A stretch of DNA of 64,000 nucleotides from Syncephalis plumigaleata (lineage: Eukaryota; Zoopagomycota; Zoopagomycetes; Zoopagales; Piptocephalidaceae): the NCBI GenBank assembly GCA_025201365.1, contig JAIXMF010000001.1, positions 1,860,001 through 1,924,000 of the forward strand, given 5' to 3'. The position numbers and the translations under genes are program-made. Positions 35,706 through 47,577 of this stretch are shown here, piece after piece (the first letter of the stretch is position 1; each line of letters starts with the position of its first letter). Below the pieces are notes generated by a model. It searched no databases. It saw nothing but the letters and a program-made list of their open reading frames with translations, and was not told the DNA's origin.

Positions 35706-36492
35706 GTAAGTAACAGTTTCGCTTTCCCTTCCTCAAATGTGTATACATGTATATATACATCCATATATAAAAGATAGCAGCGCACGATCGGTCCGTAATA
35801 ATCCCGTTGTTTCCCCTCCTATTTCCTTATCATACGCACACCCGTGCTGCCATTGCATAGCATTAGCATCATCCACCATTTGAAAACTAAAGGGGAAGAT
35901 TGCGCGGCTCAAGGTGGCAAGAGCGTTTCACGCTCGCTATACTTGGCGGCGATGCATGTGCAGCATTTCCGAAACCTCACTGTATTTCTATTCACATTCT
36001 GCCTTGTCCCTTCTATGGTCAATTTTTTTTAACTGAACACATGGCGCAGCCTACCATGATGTTGTACATCACTTGGCAGCAGCCTGGCCTCGCTAATTCG
36101 AGTAACAATGATGATAATAATAATGAGGATAATGATGAGGATAATAATGATGACAATAGGCCGAGCGAGGTTAGCCACAAACCAGTGTGTAACCTCTAAT
36201 TAAATATATACCCCTCACTCCTTGATCGCTCGGCCTAGTTTTAATCATCGTATAGCGCCGTTGATGACCACCGCCGTTTTTACACTCCCTTCATTATTGC
36301 GTTCCTCGTTATAAACATTCACGACGAAAGCCGCCCTTTCCCCCTCATACACGCACAAAAGCACAAACGCACATACAAGCACAACTCCGTGTTTCATTAA
36401 ACATCGTTATTTTAACATAAACGATAACCGGATCAGTGCGCTGCTTACTTGTTTTTCTCTAACACAATCTCTAACGTTTTATTTCTATACAG
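35706..36492 (+). other. Predicted 5' UTR intron of the 36537 gene
   Basis: Consensus donor CCG|GTAAGT at 35706 and acceptor CTATACAG at 36491-36492 would remove 787 nt directly upstream of the ORF. This is long for a genome whose introns are mostly 46-100 nt, so the call is tentative. The inverted repeat at 36158-36236 lies inside. Confidence 0.4.
36158..36236 (+). repeat. 11-bp perfect inverted repeat, 57-nt spacer
   Basis: AGGCCGAGCGA (36158-36168) and TCGCTCGGCCT (36226-36236) are exact reverse complements and stand out as GC-rich in an AT-rich setting. They could form a stem in a leader transcript or be paired protein sites. Confidence 0.6.
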
Positions 36493-36536
36493 ATACGACA
36501 GCTAGCCGCACGGCCGGCAAGGATCATTATTTTATT

Positions 36537-37385
36537 ATGCCACACTTCAATCCATTCACGCCATGCGCTAACACTATTCGCCGCATGAACCAAATCTTCC
36601 GTAAAGACGCTGCATCTCATCTTCGCTCTACCTCCGGTGCCTCCGCGACATCGGCATACTCCACCGCGTCTTCCGCTACCCCGCCTTCTACGCCGACCAC
36701 ACCGAGCTACCAGTCTCATCCCTTCTACTTTGCGTCGAACGGCTCGTGCGCGCCATCTCCCGCCACGTATTGCCGTTCGCCATCGTCTTCTACCACCACC
36801 ACTGCATCTTCTTCCGCATCCGCATCTCCACTCCCACTCCCACCTGCATCTCCCGTCTCTCTGGTAGCATCCCCATTCTTCTCTGATCCTTCCACCATGG
36901 ACGCTCGTTCGCCCTACCGTCGCCGTAGCCGCCCGCAGATGTTGGCCGCCACCTCAGTGGCCGTGGGTGCCCCCACACCCATCGCTACCTCGAGCTTGGC
37001 CTATCCCGTCAACAAGCGCAACTCCGTCTCCTCCAACCATAGCTATAACAGCTATCAGTCGCTCAGCTATCCTGGTCTCGAGGATGAGATCCAAGAGCCA
37101 GCCAGCGAACGACTCCGCCGTCGCTTCGTGCGTATGGCACGCAAGATGAAGCGTAAGATGTCCGCCGCCAGCCGAATTGGCCGCAAATTGCGTCGCAACG
37201 GTTCTTCCAAGGAAGAATCCGCTGCTGAGCCAGACACTACTCTACCTCAATCGCCTGTCAGTGCTTCATGCACTGCCGGTGCCTCATCCGAGCAACACAT
37301 TACCCTCTTCTCTTCTACTCGCCGTCCCACGTCAGCTCCAGCTGCCGTCGAGGACCCATGGATGGACTTGGAATGGCAATTCTAA
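36537..37385 (+). CDS. Ser/Pro-rich protein with a basic amphipathic segment, unrecognised
   Basis: A single exon of 282 codons. Residues 1-120 are Ser/Thr/Pro/Ala-rich and disordered. A central tract has repeated Ser/Tyr/Asn (NHSYNSYQSLSYPG). Residues about 193-225 form a strongly basic, probably helical segment (ERLRRRFVRMARKMKRK then RIGRKLRR) that could bind nucleic acid or membranes or act as a nuclear signal. The protein ends acidic-aromatic (EDPWMDLEWQF). Codons end mostly in C or G (TTC, AAC, GCC, CGC), unlike the AT-ending neighbours, which suggests high expression or a different origin. The start is the first ATG after a likely acceptor (36492). No domain is recognised. Confidence 0.7.
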   Translation: MPHFNPFTPCANTIRRMNQIFRKDAASHLRSTSGASATSAYSTASSATPPSTPTTPSYQSHPFYFASNGSCAPSPATYCRSPSSSTTTTASSSASASPLPLPPASPVSLVASPFFSDPSTMDARSPYRRRSRPQMLAATSVAVGAPTPIATSSLAYPVNKRNSVSSNHSYNSYQSLSYPGLEDEIQEPASERLRRRFVRMARKMKRKMSAASRIGRKLRRNGSSKEESAAEPDTTLPQSPVSASCTAGASSEQHITLFSSTRRPTSAPAAVEDPWMDLEWQF

Positions 37386-39189
37386 GTTAATTTCGATGTA
37401 CGTGTGTGACTTGATTCCGACATCTACTTGTTTCGCAGTCACGTACACATACCTGCCTACATCATCATCATCATCACATCATCATCATCATCATCACTAT
37501 CATCATCATTAACATATATCATTAGCATATCCTACCAGCATCGTTCTCTCGTAGCATTTTCATTTGCGTTTAAAGATGAAAACGATTCCGCGGATCCGCA
37601 CTTCATAAACACACACATAGCATGGTGCGGTCCATTAGGTCGGTTTCGATTCTCTTTTTCTTGAGTCTCAACATTGCTTGGCATATTAATCCTAGCTGAT
37701 TCATGGATTTTATCAGCTTTTTCTTACTATATACATTAAGGGCAACGCTTTGGTCGTTGCTAACACCTGTACAGCAACAGTAATCATTACGAACATAATA
37801 ATTGTCGTACACACGCTTGAAGCGTTTGTCGTTGTACATGTATACAAACACGCTATTATAGGACGTTTTCTAATTTGCTTTCCCATAGCATCTTCACTGA
37901 CGATGTCTCCACATAGAGTCGCGGTTTCTTGTCTTTTTTCTGCGTTCATATACAAGCGCGCATTTTCTTTTTCTTTCTTTTTTCTCATAGCAAGCATTTT
38001 TGTTTTTATTCAAACAGCAAGCACATTTACGTCTCTAGATACACTCCAATTATAAAATTGCCGCCTCTGCTTAATACTAATCACCATCACCATCATCACC
38101 ATCACCATAATAATAACGTCAACGGTAATAATAAGCAAGCCGCTCGTGTGACTTCTTATTCGACTCGCCTTCCGGATCATGTTATCCTGTTCGCCATACT
38201 CGAATATATCTCTTTCTCACACGCCTACACCATTGTGGCCGCCGCCGCCGCCGCCGTAATTTCATTGTAGATTGCCGCATACAATTTCGCCGCATCTACG
38301 GTTATTGCCGCCCGCCGCCGCCGCCGCCATTCTGTGTCTTGTCAGCTGGACTCACGTATATTGCATACATCCCCATTTATCACTCAGGTCTAACTCATAC
38401 AATCACTCACACACACTCACTCACTCAGCGTATGAGCTAGCCGGTATAAATCTAGTGGATCATCGATAACGCAGTAGTCGCTACAGACACATCCCGGTCC
38501 TGGTCATCACCGTCGCATTAATGATGCGTGCTGCCCCACCGACCAATGTCCACATTTTTATTGTACTTATATCAGCGATTGCGTATCGCATTTTCTGTTG
38601 TACACCATTGGTATGAATTGTCTTTTTCTCTAAAGTAATTCATTCGCCTTTTGTTCTTTCCACTCTCTTCATGCTTGCCTTGTTGTTACAACGAGCGAAG
38701 AGTGGCATTGCACCTTGTTGCGTGCCAAAAGCAAATAAAAATTCTAAAATCATAATAATTCCTATCCAATATACACATGCAATCATTGAGTATACTAGTT
38801 ATCAATCTATCATTTAGCAAAATGCTTCTTTAGAACATTTATAGTTATTTTATTATTATTAAATAGTAAATAAAGCTGGAGAGAATAAGGAGAGAATAGC
38901 AATTTAATTCCTCTATATAACTTGCAAACTCTACAAAAATGCAGGCATCAGTAAACGGTTAAAAGGAAGAAGAAAGTAAGAACATATATATATATATATA
39001 TAGAATAAATAAAACCCATCTAACGAATGAATAATCATTTACATGATTATAGTCAAGAAAAGAGACAAAGAGAAAGAAAGAAAAAAGAAAACAACTCTAG
39101 ACTGGTCGATAGTGCGCATATGCGTATGCGTGCATAGTCCATTCGATCTAAATAAATACAATTAGTTATTCTTGATATCTACCATACAT
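37386..39189. other. Intergenic, low complexity, convergent region
   Basis: Contains an (ATC)n microsatellite at about 37460-37510, CCG trinucleotide runs near 38238-38255 and 38310-38330, CA-rich stretches, and AATAAA-like signals near 38734 and 38870. It is bounded by the 3' ends of two convergent genes. No supported ORF. Confidence 0.5.
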
Positions 39190-41859
39190 CTATAGGAATA
39201 AATTAATGGTGTGCATCACGTTTACTTGTGTCGGTAGTACCAGAAGATGACGTTGTCTGCTATTGTTATCATCTGTATGGCCATCATCATTGTCATCATC
39301 GTCGTCGAGTGACATTTTACCAAATGTTACATTAGTTTCTTGAATGTTGATGATCGAATTCCTACGACTAAGACTACGAATGTCTGACGGCGAATACAAC
39401 GGCTGTAATGGTGGTCCCAATGAGAATCCGCTTATTGGAGCCGATTGCGAGGCACTAATGGAAAGTGGCGAGGGTAAAGATGTCGATATCATTGCATTTA
39501 CATTACTCGGTAATCCCGCTGTCCAGGCTGTACTTCCATGCTGCTGATACTGATGATGCTGATGGTGATGATGCTGACCAGCTAAAACACGCGGTGAACT
39601 CGGTAACATGACAGGCGAGCCAGCACGTCGTTTATAAAGAGCACTAGTATAGGGATCCATACGATCGCATGATGCTAATTGTATTTATGTCATTAGCAAT
39701 GGCATCAAGTTAATTTCAATTTGTATCCTTGATGATTTAGTTACCTTTACGTTTACTACTGCGTCGAGGTCCTCCTGCACCTCCACTACTAGCATTTGCA
39801 CCTGGATGACCACTACTCCAGAATGGTGTAGCAGATCCAGGCGGCATCGGATAAAGTCCAGGGGATGACATGCAGGACGACGATGGAGATGGAGATGGAT
39901 CACCTCTAAAGAACTAATAAAGATAGATGTTAATCCACTGTTATTGTTATTATATTATGTTCGTGATAACTTACATCCCATTCTGGATTTAATTTAGAAC
40001 GGAAATAGGTAGGAGCACTACTAGAAGTAATGTTCTCCACCACATCGTTATTATTACTATTACTATTATTACTACTATTTAGCCAGGGCTATTTAATTGT
40101 CGTGTTAATTACATGATATGGTATATGATGTATAATGCAATTCAACATTGACTCACTAATCGCACATTCATTCCTGGTGTTATTTCATCGGAATCCGGAT
40201 TGAGTGTATCCTCGAATTCACGTAGTTGCATCTGTAATTCGCATTCCCGTTCTACTTCTTGCTCCATTGGACGTGACTCTGACTAGTAAAACGATCATTT
40301 ATGGTTATACTTGCGTGATCGTATACGATAGAGCAACTACTTACCTCCAACATGGATTGTACACGATGAAGCAATCGAGGACGTAGCTAGCAATTAGTCC
40401 ATACTGATTAGCTTTATCCATTTCGTATACGATGATACTAACCTTTCCTTCGGCATAGGCTACCGATAACTTTCTACCGGTACTGCGGGTGAAGTTAAAC
40501 GCGAACCTGATTGACTAGTCGACTACGTGTTCCCTCATGATCATTTGACGACGTCATCGGTGATTGCGATGACGATGATAGTGATGAATGGGACAGTTCG
40601 CCGGATGATAAGCTTGAATGTTGATTAGAGCCGAGTATCACGCTACGTCGCCCATTAGCAAACTATCCTCCTGTGTGCTGGCATGACCTCGAGATCGACG
40701 AGCAGCTTGTGCCACAATAGTGGCTGCGTGTGCCGCACCATACAGTAGCGTTAACGAACCGGCACGCTGTCGACCTCGACGAGGAAGGGCAAGATCGCGT
40801 CCACTTAGAAATGCTTTCGATGGAATGCCATTACCGCCATTGGATGATATTGATCCTGCCATGGAGAGTGCGGTTGGTGATGCGAATGGACTGGCACTCG
40901 TACCAAACAATGAAGATGGCGACAATGCCGTTCCCAATGACTCGCCAGCGGCACCAGTTGTATTACCGCCAAATCGATGAGCAGTAACTGTCGTGGGTGA
41001 ACCACACGGTGAGTTGTAATTCTGATATGGATGCGACATGGGCGGTGAACGTAAACGTAAACGTCGATGAGGTTGCGGTCCCGGTGAAGAGGAAGTGGCT
41101 CGCCGTTTACGACGTGCTAGATTCCAAGCGATACTTTGTGGTGAAGAGGGTACAGGTGCCAATGGTGCAGGCATCACTTGAGACGGTGCTATCGATGAAT
41201 TTAATATTGCTAAATCGCGTCCGGTACGTATAGATAATGGAGGTGGCGGCACTGCTGCTGCTGCTGCTGCTGTAGTAGTAGTTGTTGTTATAGCATTCTG
41301 CCGGTCATTGTCACGCATAATGGAAGCTGAAACTGTACTGGTCACTGTTGCATCATCGTTAGTAGTCGCTACCTGTGAATGCGTCAACAATTCATCTTGA
41401 TGTGATGTTACGGAATCCATAGCCATTAAATCTTCGGATTCTATCGTGTGAGGCGGGATGGCATCGCACTCTATACTCTCCGAATGGTTTGCACCGTCTA
41501 ACACTGCTTCCCTATTATTGCTATTGCTCATATAATTATTGGCACGTTGTCCGGCAGTATTAGAGAAAGAGGCCCCGTGAATAGCGGGTAATATTAGTGG
41601 TGGACTGTGAGGCAACAGTGGATTCACTTAACGAGCACGAACGGTGGTGTCTATGTTTGGCTACGTGAATGGTAGAGACTGAACATTCGCTAAGCGAAGA
41701 TTGACGAGGCCTACGCGGTAGATGACCTTGATACGGATTACGCTGGCAGTCTTCAGGCAAGGAAGTGGAAAAGAAGCCTTCCGTATTAGGCGGGTTGTCT
41801 CCCCTGGAAGGAAGGATGCTATAAAGCTTGGAATTGCTTCTATCGTCATCACACTCCAT
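39190..41859 (-). CDS. Conserved-looking Ser-rich basic protein, unassigned, about 8 exons
   Basis: Exons I can close in phase (5' to 3'): up to about 41627-40647, then 40514-40443, 40386-40345, 40282-40157, 40088-39975, 39913-39745 and 39674-39190. A further 5' part begins with ATG at 41859 (MECDDDRSNSKLYSILPSR) but lies in another phase; its junction near 41640 is unresolved and needs an intron or a small indel. Ordered-looking pieces are AFNFTRSTGRKLSVAYAEGK, LRPRLLHRVQSMLE, a Glu-rich helix (EQEVERECELQMQLREFEDT) and GGPRRSSKRKASCDRMDPY followed by TSALYKRRAGSP. The last resembles a basic KRK...YKRR block seen in fungal regulators, but I cannot name the family. The rest is Ser/Ala/Gly/Pro/His low complexity. 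A nuclear regulatory role is a guess. An alternative Ser-rich frame at 40505-40645 suggests the 40646-40515 intron call could be wrong. Confidence 0.6.
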
Positions 41860-42681
41860 TAGAGAGCAGATTCAATTAAGCCAAAGGTATTTATGTATGT
41901 ATGTTTGTATATATAACAAATAAAGGAGTTGGCCTTCAGCTATCGAGTTTTACTAAAGCTAGGCACGCATAGCTCTGCGTGCCTAGCTGTAATAAAGGAT
42001 AGGTCGAATGCCTTTGCGCTACCACCCCGCACACACACACACCATTTAGGAAATGATGTCGAGACACACAAGCATACGTACGTATCCACACTTACACGCA
42101 TGCAACGTACTCACATACACACACACACATGCAAGAGCATGATTACACTCACAAATGAACTTGTATTGAGTAGCGAGTAGAACATGGGCATGATAAATAA
42201 CATGTCGCGTATATTGCAAACGAAAGGTGGTCTTGAATTACCAAAAATAGTTGCGGTCATTTAGCCGGATAAATACAAGCCACATCTGTCGGAAATAAGT
42301 TTCATCTCCGTTATAAAATATCAGTTCATTTAGCGGAATTAGGAAGATAGTTCCTGCTTATTGTAGCACGCTTTGTTCAGTCCTAATAGTCCTTAAAGTT
42401 GATAACATACTACTAATATTATTACTACTGCTACTACACTAGAGATAGTTTATACGGGAAATTATTCCGGCCTATGTGGCTGGTGATATCATGCGGATAT
42501 TGCTGTCGTATGGGTTACTAGTGTTACACACGCGGTAATTGAGTCTGGACCTGTTAGAGGTGGTGGTGCGCTGTGCAGTGGCATGTCAGGCCTCGTATAA
42601 TTTAAATAGGTTTGCAAATCTGCGACATATCTCATTGCACTATCATCTTTTGTTCCGTCTATTCACTCATTTTCATACACT
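41860..42681. other. Divergent intergenic region
   Basis: Lies between the 5' ends of the 39190-41859 gene (-) and the glycosyltransferase (+), so it should hold both promoters. It contains CA/ACGTA microsatellites (42027-42135) and the 13-bp hairpin at 41957-41988. No gene is seen. Confidence 0.5.
41957..41988 (+). repeat. Perfect 13-bp palindrome with 6-nt loop
   Basis: AGCTAGGCACGCA (41957-41969), loop TAGCTC, then TGCGTGCCTAGCT (41976-41988). The arms are exact reverse complements and GC-richer than their surroundings. It lies about 100 bp upstream of the start at 41859. Confidence 0.8.
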
Positions 42682-44447
42682 ATGTTTCCTAAACAACAGC
42701 TATCACTAATTGTATTGGGCCTCACCACCATATATGGGTCATTAAATGTTGCAGCCCATAGTAATACTAATAATAAAACAATAATGATAAACATAACGAA
42801 AATACAGTGCTACCATCCACTCTAAATGAACAAGCATTAAATATTTTCATGAGTGCCGCAATAGGCACATGGTCTCATGCCTCACCTTTATTAACATTAT
42901 CTGATACACTTGTGGCGCGAGGTCATAGCGTTGCATTTGCAGGCTACAACAATACGTTGCCTGGCTGGATGAAGAATTATCCTAGGGTGCAGTCAGTTGG
43001 TATGGGTATCAATACGGCGCTTACTGTGGTGCCGACAGGCCCTGCCCTCAAGCTCATCTCCACCGATGGTGACATGGATTTACTAGACTCGCTTGACTCG
43101 ATGTACGGATTGATCGTCGATGCATACGAGGAATCCTACAACTTCTACAAGCATTACTTTGCTAATCATCCGGTCGATGTGGTCGTGTGCGACTTCTTCA
43201 CCGCCTCATGTATCGATGCCGCTCACGAAGCAAAGCTGCCGTTTGTAATCACGGCACCTGGTCTTTCCATTACTGCTAATGCTCAGGCTCCTTACATCTC
43301 GTCGTCAGTACACAGAATGCCGTCAACTTACGAGGATGCCAGTTTTCTCGATCGATTCTACGATCTATTCTTAGTGCCCATTAGAGCAATGTTCGCTATT
43401 AAAGATGTTATGGCCCGGCAGCATGCCGTCATGACTTCGTTGGGCCTCAAGCCATACCACGATTTCATGCAAAACTGGGGACGTGGTATGGTTCTGGTGA
43501 ACTCGTTCTTTGGCATGGAACCGGCTCGACCATTACCGCCTAATACGCATTTGATAGGACCGCACATACCGCATACTTTCTCGCCGTTATCCGACGACCT
43601 ACGCGAGTTCATGGATACACGCAAACGTGTCGTTTACGTAGGATTTGGCTCGGCCGCCGTTGTGGCGCCTAAACACATATCGGCCATTCTATACGCGATA
43701 CTTGCTGCGCATAGGGATGGCTTGCTCGACGGCGCCATTTGGGGCCTAATGCTAACGGGGGATACTTCAGACTCGATGCTACCCACCGTTACGATAGATG
43801 GTGTCGCGCATAGTATTGCCGATATGCGTTCCGGTAAACATCCGGTAATCCGTCTATTGAACAGGGCACCGCAACGCGCAATACTGGAGCATCCGTCGAC
43901 CAAGCTATTCATGTCGCATTGCGGTATTAGTTCCGTTTATGAAACGATGTATGCGGGCGTACCAATTATCGGTCTTCCCGTATTTGCCGACCAAGACTAC
44001 AATGCAATCAGAATGCACGAGCTAGACGCGGGTGTATGGATACACAAGTCTGAGCTCAACAAGAGCACACTGGGCAAAGCACTCGTTCAGATGCTTTCCC
44101 CGGGATCAGAAATCCGCGAGAAGGCCATCAACAGCATAGCGAAACTTAAGAAGATGATCCATATCGTTAATCGTGATCATACACGAGGTGCGGATCTTAT
44201 TGAGCTTGCTGCAATTCCCGGTGCATTACAAGCATACGAAACTGCCGATATGCGTATGCCATGGTGGAAGGCACGTAATTACGATTTATATGCATTTGCA
44301 CTAGGTATACTTGCCACTATCATTTATGTATCTGTTTATCTTATTCGTTATGTAATGCTGTCGCCATATTTATTGTCAAAACGAAAACAAAAACAAGCCT
44401 ATATTATTATATATCATAAATTATACATTATAACACTTTACCCTTGA
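42682..44447 (+). CDS. ER-type UDP-glycosyltransferase (GT1) with signal peptide and C-terminal anchor
   Basis: Transfers sugar from a UDP-sugar to a lipid or small acceptor, probably from the ER lumen side. Two exons (42682-42760, 42808-44447) with a 47-nt intron give 572 aa in phase. Exon 1 supplies a signal peptide (MFPKQQLSLIVLGLTTIYGS), so the start is at 42682 rather than the GTG at 42807. The N-terminal half has the acceptor-domain pattern SHASPLLTLSDTLVARGHSV. The nucleotide-binding half has VVYVGFGS and the UGT signature HPSTKLFMSHCGISSVYE with a later PVFADQDYNA near 385-430. A C-terminal transmembrane segment (ILATIIYVSVYLIRY) is followed by a Lys-rich tail. The usual HGG of the signature is HCG here, and the acceptor is unknown. 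Confidence 0.9.
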
Positions 44448-44799
44448 CAAACCCTTACCCGATATAATTCTAATAAACTAATACAATACAATTTTTCATT
44501 CACGTTTGTTGTATCGATAACAATAATAGTGACATGTACCACAATGACTATAGCTTTTTCCTGTTCCCGTAGTTCTATTTAGAAATGAATATCCTGTCCA
44601 CATTCCCAAAGATTGTCAACCTCTACCTGAAATGGCAATGACAAATTTATTTTTATTCTTTCCTCGGGACTATATCCTGCAGTCCTTATCAGTTACCGAT
44701 TTGAACGCTAGCGTTTATCTTTTCTCTCTTTCTCTTTCTTTCTCCTTCATGTGCAAGACCACGCTTCGATCTATCACGAATACCCGCAATATTCAACGC

Positions 44800-44833
<34 letters not shown>

Positions 44834-44839
44834 GAAAGG
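44448..44839. other. Intergenic with (AAT)n run
   Basis: Contains AATAAA-like signals (44472) for the upstream gene and an (AAT)n microsatellite at 44800-44830 just before the next ATG. No gene is seen. Confidence 0.5.
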
Positions 44840-45789
44840 ATGATCAGCAATAAATTCATGCTTATTGCTACACTGGTATCAACATCGATGGCCATGTCTA
44901 CACAACAACAGATGGTAGAGCAAGATAAGGGCTATTTATCGGTACCGGGTCTTGTACTGGATCCTAGCCAACTATACGGTACACTGACGAGACCATCGGG
45001 CACGAAGGGAATATCTATCATTTGTCATATTAATCTTCCTATGGATAAGTTACTCCATGTCAATATACAAACCAAAACAGCATACAAGATCTTCTATCGA
45101 GTATGTGTATTATAGGATGCTACACCATCTATCGTTGCTACTATCCGCTAAACCTTTAGTTATTAGACTTGCAAGAACCCTATATTGAATGAGTCCGAGC
45201 AACTAGCAATAGAATCAGCTGGATGTCCACTCGCTAACTACACTGAAGGCGATAGGATATGTTATGCTATACATAGGAGCGCCTATAATGGTATATTTCA
45301 ATTGCCAGTCAAGCAATCCATTAAATCATCACAAGCAGCGCGAGATCACATTGTAAACCAGCTAATCAATGGTATGTACCTTTTCTGCTTAGTTTGACTC
45401 TTTTCTTTCTTTTCTAACATATCTTGTTGAATAGCTCATAAAGCTGCTTATAAAGTAGGATGGTATTTAAGCTGGGATGAGAAAGGTAACAATGATAACA
45501 ACGATCAATACTATGATGCTTATGCCTATGCTTTCTATTAGATATTAATGTCACCAAGGATGGATCGATCCTCATTAATCCCACCAATTATGTCATGAAT
45601 GCTGGATTCACGCTTTATACGACTGTAAATAGCAAATTATTACGAAGTCCATTCGAAAGAAAGCAACATTACCTAGAGGCAAGGAATGCTTTTTTAAGCA
45701 AGTTCTTCGATAAATACGCATTTCCCAATGAAAATCCGGAGATGCATGTACAAGAGGTCATCAAGAAACTAGCCACACCACTAAGCTAA
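44840..45789 (+). CDS. Secreted protein of unknown function
   Basis: Four exons (44840-45100, 45167-45371, 45435-45485, 45542-45789) close in phase to 254 aa. The N-terminus MISNKFMLIATLVSTSMAMS is a signal peptide. The mature part has a few cysteines (IICHINL, CKNPIL, AGCPL, RICYAI) that could form disulfides, and two likely N-glycosylation sites (NYT, NVT). It is mixed alpha/beta in appearance, with the C-terminal third helical and charged (HYLEARNAFLSKFFDKYAFP). I recognise no family. The third intron removes a low-complexity stretch that would otherwise end in a stop, which supports the splice choice. It follows the glycosyltransferase on the same strand. Confidence 0.75.
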
Positions 45790-45974
45790 TAAGACAATAT
45801 TGTTGCATAGTTATCATTATTGACTTAATTAATATGAAGAAACGACCAGCTATAGCCTTGGTGATCCATTCCATTGTACATTCGCGTGGCAATAACAAAA
45901 GTGGTATTTATTCAATCGCCATTAATCTAATAAAAAACAGAACAAAACAGAATAATATTATCATTTTAGTGGGT

Positions 45975-47577
45975 TTATACAATAAGCGCGAGTTGCGATC
46001 GTTGTTTTAGTAGCATTTGAATGATCGCAGGTAATGTTGATAGGGCGGGTGAATGATTGTTGTGCATTTTCTTGCCAATACCGTCAACGGCTGGACAACC
46101 GGACAATATCACCGTGTGTATACGAGGCCATTCCGTCAGTTTACCACTAGCACGATCATTTGTCGTTGTTCTAGCATTGTAGGATTTCAAGTTGAAAATA
46201 GCCTGGACAGCAAGAAGACTGATGTAGCTGGACTCGGCCAAATCTAGAACCCGTAGCTCTATGAGACCCGTGGCCAATCGTTGCAAGCATGTGATGGCAT
46301 GCGGATTAATCGTTACCGTCTCGGTTGTATGTAGTGTTGGATTAGTTAATCTAACCGACTTGTTGCTGCTCTCAAAACAACCACCAAGCCTTAATGTACG
46401 AAGTAGTGGCACATGCTGAACAAGTAAACGTGCCGTACTTCTCGGTGATAATCGTCGACATCCACGTAGATCCAAATGACTTAGGAGTGAATAATGCGGT
46501 GGATTAGCAATGGGACTAGGTGATGATCATTCGATAAAGGTTGACCCACTAGTAATGGCCATGCATTCATATCGCCATTATTAATGTCATCGTCTAGTTC
46601 CTCCCAATTATCAGGTATTTCCGTAGTAGTTGTAGTAGTTGACATAATAACAGTACGTGGTAGTGATGTTGATGTTGATGTTCTATCTGTTGTAGAACAA
46701 TGATTACTCGTATCATCACTGGTTCTTCTATATCGACGATCATTCCCTTTAGAAAGTATTCCAATAGCTGATTGTCAACATCGGTACCCGCTAGATAGAG
46801 TGCCGTATAGTTGATATCCAAGAATAACTCGAGTAATGATGCGTCAATGGATGTCCAGTAAAGCTTATCATTGCGTATATATCGACCGAGTGTCATCTCC
46901 CATAGTAGATGCTGCTTGATATGCAACGGCAAGTAGGGTATTTCCTCGAGATACCTCGTAATATGACAAGCTATTTGTTGAATACATCGATTACTCAGTG
47001 TACGTGATGTTGCCATTGTTCTATCATTGGAAATGTACTCATCGAATTGCTGGTCGACTCCACTAATGGTATCTATCACAAGTTCATGACGACGATTGAC
47101 TAGCAATTTGTAATGGCCACTATCACTAGTTATCTGTCCCATTGCACGTAATCCATTGGGTCGACTCTCTTGCGGTGATATCTCCTTCGTGGCTGTATCT
47201 GATTTACCACGTCGTCTACGTCTAACATGGCCTGGTTGTTGCCATGACGGTGGAGGTGGAGGACCAGCAATAGGACGAGGTTGACGTGGACGCAAATTAC
47301 GAACTCCATTAGCTTGTTGTACGCCAATACCATTATTGTTATTATTATTTATAGTAGGCTGTGCGCCTAATAGACCGGCTGTACCACCCCATGCCAATAC
47401 AGCGTAACTGTCGTCGGTTGTCGCGTTACTACTCCAACCGGCTACTTGACGGTGTTCTGGTTGCTGCAAGCGACGAGTACTAATACCGATACCATTGCCT
47501 CCTAGCAGCTGTCGTCGACGTGCTTCATTCCGTAGGTTTTCTAGTTGTTCAGTAACCGAATTCATAAATACAAACAA
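45975..47577 (-). pseudogene. Leucine-rich-repeat protein, frame broken twice (or sequence error)
   Basis: The 5' ORF (47577-about 46720) has a disordered, Arg/Pro-rich N-terminus, then ELVIDTISGVDQQFDEYISN and ITRYLEEIPYLPLHIKQHLL, the domain that precedes the LRRs in a family of fungal LRR proteins. A middle piece in another phase is acidic and Thr-rich (EIPDNWEELDDDINNGDMN). The 3' piece (from about 46525) holds LRRs (LDLRGCRRLSP, LRTLRLGGC, LRVLDLAESSYI, VILSGCPAV). Two single missing bases, near 46721 and 46527, separate them; no splice pair with matching phase is found. Content is otherwise intact, so it may be a live gene with sequence errors. Function unknown, probably a protein-interaction scaffold. 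Confidence 0.65.

Larger units (their letters stand above)
30818..36536. other. Long gene-poor interval upstream of the 36537 ORF
   Basis: 5.7 kb without a supportable gene. 31350-31376 is a CA microsatellite and 32320-32400 a CAGACAAG/GATA/CTCT low-complexity run. From about 32750 to 36500 the + strand is pyrimidine-rich with poly-T and TTC runs. GTAAGT donors stand at 33029 and 35706, and a good acceptor (TTTCTATACAG) ends at 36492, 44 bases before the next ATG. The simplest reading is a long, spliced 5' leader and regulatory region for that gene. Confidence 0.45.

Noticed and set aside
31297-35777. Many 60-110 codon ORFs in the gene-poor interval
   Set aside because: Composition follows microsatellites and pyrimidine runs; no motif or splice-consistent extension.
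36041-36199. Short ORF (MAQPTMMLYITWQQPG...) that could be an upstream ORF
   Set aside because: Mostly an AAT/GAT repeat translation, and it lies inside the predicted leader intron; too weak to list as a gene.
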